From positions 1 to 6,003 of the forward strand of contig JAKSDN010001351.1 of the NCBI GenBank assembly GCA_022360075.1: 6,003 nucleotides of DNA, given 5' to 3'. This stretch comes from Kiloniellales bacterium. Lineage in GTDB: Bacteria; Pseudomonadota; Alphaproteobacteria; Kiloniellales; JAKSDN01. Of the stretch, positions 5,318-6,003 are shown piece by piece (within the stretch, counting starts at the first letter, position 1; every line of letters begins with the position of its first letter). A program made the translations under genes and the position numbers. A model generated the notes under the pieces. The model saw nothing but the letters and a program-made list of their open reading frames with translations. It was not told the origin of the DNA and did no database searches.

Positions 5318-6003
5318 GTGACCGTCTTCATCATCCGCCGTCTGCTTCAGAGCATTCTCGTGGTGGCGGTGATGTCCGTGCTGGTCTTCGTCGGCGTGAA
5401 CCTGGTCGGCGACCCGGTCGACATGCTGATCAACCCGGAGGCCGACCAGGCCGAGATCGAGCGGGTGATCCGCCAGCTCGGCCTCGACCGGCCGGTGCAC
5501 GAGCAATACTGGTACTTTCTTGTGAACGCCCTGAAGGGCGACCTGGGCAAGTCCTTCATCTTCGGCGAGCCGGCGCTGAAGCTCATCCTGCAGCGCATGC
5601 CGGCGACCCTGGAGCTGGCCTTCGCCGCGCTGCTGATGGCCGTGGTGGTCGGCATCCCGCTCGGCGTCTATGCCGGCCTCAAGCCCGATTCCAAGGTCGG
5701 CAAGACCATCATGGCCGGCTCGATCCTCGGCTTCAGCCTGCCGACCTTCTGGGTCGGGCTGATGCTGATCATGATCTTCGCGGTCATGCTGGGCTGGCTG
5801 CCCTCGACCGGGCGCGGCGAGACGGTGCCGCTGTTCGGCATCCCGGTGAGCTTTCTCACCTTGGACGGGCTCAGCCACCTACTGCTGCCCGCCTTCAATC
5901 TCTCGCTGTTCAAGATGTCGCTGGTGATCCGCCTGGCGCGCGCCGGCACCCGCGAGGTGGTTCACCAGGACTACATCAAGTTCGCGCGGGCCAAGGGACT
6001 CAG
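5318..6003 (+). CDS. ABC importer inner-membrane permease, DppB/OppB-like, N-terminal part (runs off right edge)
   Basis: The first 228 codons are present of a family that is usually about 310-340 residues. The start MTVFIIRRLLQSILVVAVMSVLVFVGVNLVGDP (GTG start) is the classic DppB opening, with a first membrane helix at about 9-30. A periplasmic loop follows with IRQLGLDRPVHEQYWYFL and LKGDLGKSF, then further helices near 97-120, 131-159 and 184-206. The window ends in DYIKFARAKGL (218-228), the cytoplasmic EAA loop that docks on the ATPase subunits. With the partner permease it forms the channel for substrate from the binding protein. The ribosome site is poor (only GGGTTGG upstream). The GTG is chosen because the protein then begins exactly like the family and no good in-frame alternative lies upstream. 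The second permease and ATPase genes probably follow beyond the window. Confidence 0.93.
   Translation, partial: MTVFIIRRLLQSILVVAVMSVLVFVGVNLVGDPVDMLINPEADQAEIERVIRQLGLDRPVHEQYWYFLVNALKGDLGKSFIFGEPALKLILQRMPATLELAFAALLMAVVVGIPLGVYAGLKPDSKVGKTIMAGSILGFSLPTFWVGLMLIMIFAVMLGWLPSTGRGETVPLFGIPVSFLTLDGLSHLLLPAFNLSLFKMSLVIRLARAGTREVVHQDYIKFARAKGL

Noticed and set aside
4513..5334. A 273-codon minus-strand open frame, and similar ones at 3694-4446 and 5141-5878
   Set aside because: All are antisense to the binding-protein or permease genes, which have unmistakable family signatures.
1..6003. CRISPR arrays, tRNA or rRNA genes, insertion sequence ends
   Set aside because: No regularly spaced direct repeats, no cloverleaf-like segments, and no transposase or terminal repeat pair were seen on reading both strands.

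Overview
The window reads as a chromosomal segment of a GC-rich proteobacterium, most likely an alphaproteobacterium. This rests on codon usage, a VapBC pair of the kind common in Rhizobiales and Rhodospirillales, and a Dpp/Opp-type ABC importer. It has two compositional halves: bases 1 to about 1650 are visibly poorer in G+C, near half by eye, while the rest is strongly GC-rich. No mobile-element gene, tRNA, rRNA or CRISPR array was recognised.

Left part (1-1300), all minus strand: a compact probable operon reading leftward. It holds a PadR-family repressor (912-1244), then, 6 bases on, a 200-residue protein whose C-terminal third resembles the 'permease prefix domain 2' found at the N-terminus of some MacB/FtsX-type permeases (303-905). 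After 46 bases comes the start of a ComEC/Rec2-like metallo-beta-lactamase-fold hydrolase, which runs off the left edge (1-256). A nested palindrome overlapping a possible -10 element lies just upstream of padR and is a good candidate autoregulatory operator. This cassette looks acquired and is the least ordinary part of the window.

Middle (1300-2526): an almost gene-free stretch with a short orphan reading frame, then a complete VapBC toxin-antitoxin module on the minus strand (vapB 2066-2320, vapC 1665-2066, one-base overlap). Its probable promoter and a 7-bp inverted repeat lie immediately upstream.

Right part (2527-6003): a zinc-dependent M14-type hydrolase of the succinylglutamate desuccinylase/aspartoacylase superfamily (2527-3492, minus). 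It is divergent from a peptide/nickel-type ABC importer: a periplasmic family 5 solute-binding protein (3643-5229) and the first permease subunit (5318 to the right edge). A strong GC-rich hairpin lies between binding protein and permease. The shared 150-base divergent region suggests, as inference, that the importer brings in an N-acylated amino acid or small peptide-like compound that the hydrolase deacylates.
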